Assembly: GCA_013330015.1 (NCBI GenBank)
Contig: DUJC01000102.1
Location: forward strand, 2,341-7,430
Length of the DNA stretch: 5,090 bases
Reading direction: 5' to 3'
Origin: Candidatus Poseidoniaceae archaeon
GTDB lineage: Archaea; Thermoplasmatota; Poseidoniia; Poseidoniales; Poseidoniaceae
Made by a program: the position numbers and the translations under genes. Each line of letters opens with the position of its first letter. The stretch's first letter is position 1. Below are positions 5,008 to 5,090 of this stretch, piece after piece. Below the pieces are notes generated by a model. That model was not told the DNA's origin, made no database searches, and saw only the letters and a program-made list of their open reading frames with translations.

Positions 5008-5090
5008 AGATTTCTCGCTTTTTGGGTGGGCCCGAAGGTCCAGTTGGCGGGCCGGAAGGTGGGCCCGATGGAGGGCCGCTGGGAGGGCCG
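5006..5090 (-). CDS. C-terminal tail of an unidentified protein with Gly-Pro-Pro-Ser repeats, 5' end outside window
   Basis: Only the last 27 residues are visible: three GPPS units, one GPPT, a degenerate GPSGPP and a basic end KKREI, then TGA. The frame is supported because four successive 12-base units vary at third codon positions while keeping Gly-Pro-Pro, and because the stop is followed 9 bases later by the next gene. Gly-Pro-rich tails are flexible and disordered; they often link or bind other proteins, or hang off membrane proteins. The main domain is out of view, so function cannot be named. It is the most upstream operon gene seen. Confidence 0.65.
   Translation of the reverse strand, partial: GPPSGPPSGPPSGPPTGPSGPPKKREI
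5042..5089 (-). repeat. Four tandem 12-base coding repeats (Gly-Pro-Pro-Ser/Thr)
   Basis: Four 12-base units encode GPPS, GPPS, GPPS and GPPT. Codons for proline and serine differ between units (for example CCT/CCC/CCA/CCG and AGC/TCG/TCC), so the repeat is held at protein rather than DNA level. It may continue past the window edge. Confidence 0.7.

Noticed and set aside
1..5090. CRISPR array, insertion sequence, integrase site or rRNA gene
   Set aside because: No regularly spaced direct repeats, transposase motifs, terminal inverted repeats with target duplications, or conserved rRNA segments were seen on either strand.

Overview
The window is archaeal and most resembles a marine planktonic euryarchaeon of the Poseidoniales (Marine Group II) type. 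The evidence for Archaea is a class III (archaellin/pilin-type) signal peptide on a small secreted protein, a type 2 methionine aminopeptidase, TATA boxes (one is the exact octamer TTTAAATA) and T-rich sites on the transcribed strand downstream of genes. The narrower placement rests on the look of the pilin N-terminus and is an inference.

Layout. 1-886 (minus) is a GT4-type glycosyltransferase that runs off the left edge. A 105-base divergent spacer, with a perfect palindrome against the next start codon, separates it from a membrane-bound family 2 glycosyltransferase (992-2191, plus). This gene converges on a type IV pilin-like gene (2292-2783, minus). The pilin gene has a complete visible expression unit: TATA box, short leader with a GC-rich hairpin, strong Shine-Dalgarno, coding region, and two hairpins ending in a U-rich run. 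From 2845 to 3127 there is no convincing protein gene. This stretch has a TATA-like box, several inverted repeats and a terminator-like end arranged as for a minus-strand non-coding RNA of about 155 nt. It is the least explained part of the window.

The right third is a tight minus-strand operon, read from the right edge leftwards. It starts with the C-terminal tail of a protein with Gly-Pro-Pro-Ser repeats. Next comes a 90-residue unknown protein that may be a single TBP-like half domain. Then comes a one-domain YrdC/TsaC-type threonylcarbamoyl-AMP synthase (t6A tRNA modification), and last a type 2 methionine aminopeptidase. Gaps are 9 bases, 4 bases, and a 19-22-base overlap, so translational coupling is likely. 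The operon promoter lies outside the window.

Functionally there are two themes: cell-surface biology (two glycosyltransferases and a pilin) and translation (t6A synthesis and N-terminal methionine removal). The pilin has no N-X-S/T sequon, so the glycosyltransferases probably do not serve N-glycosylation of this particular protein.
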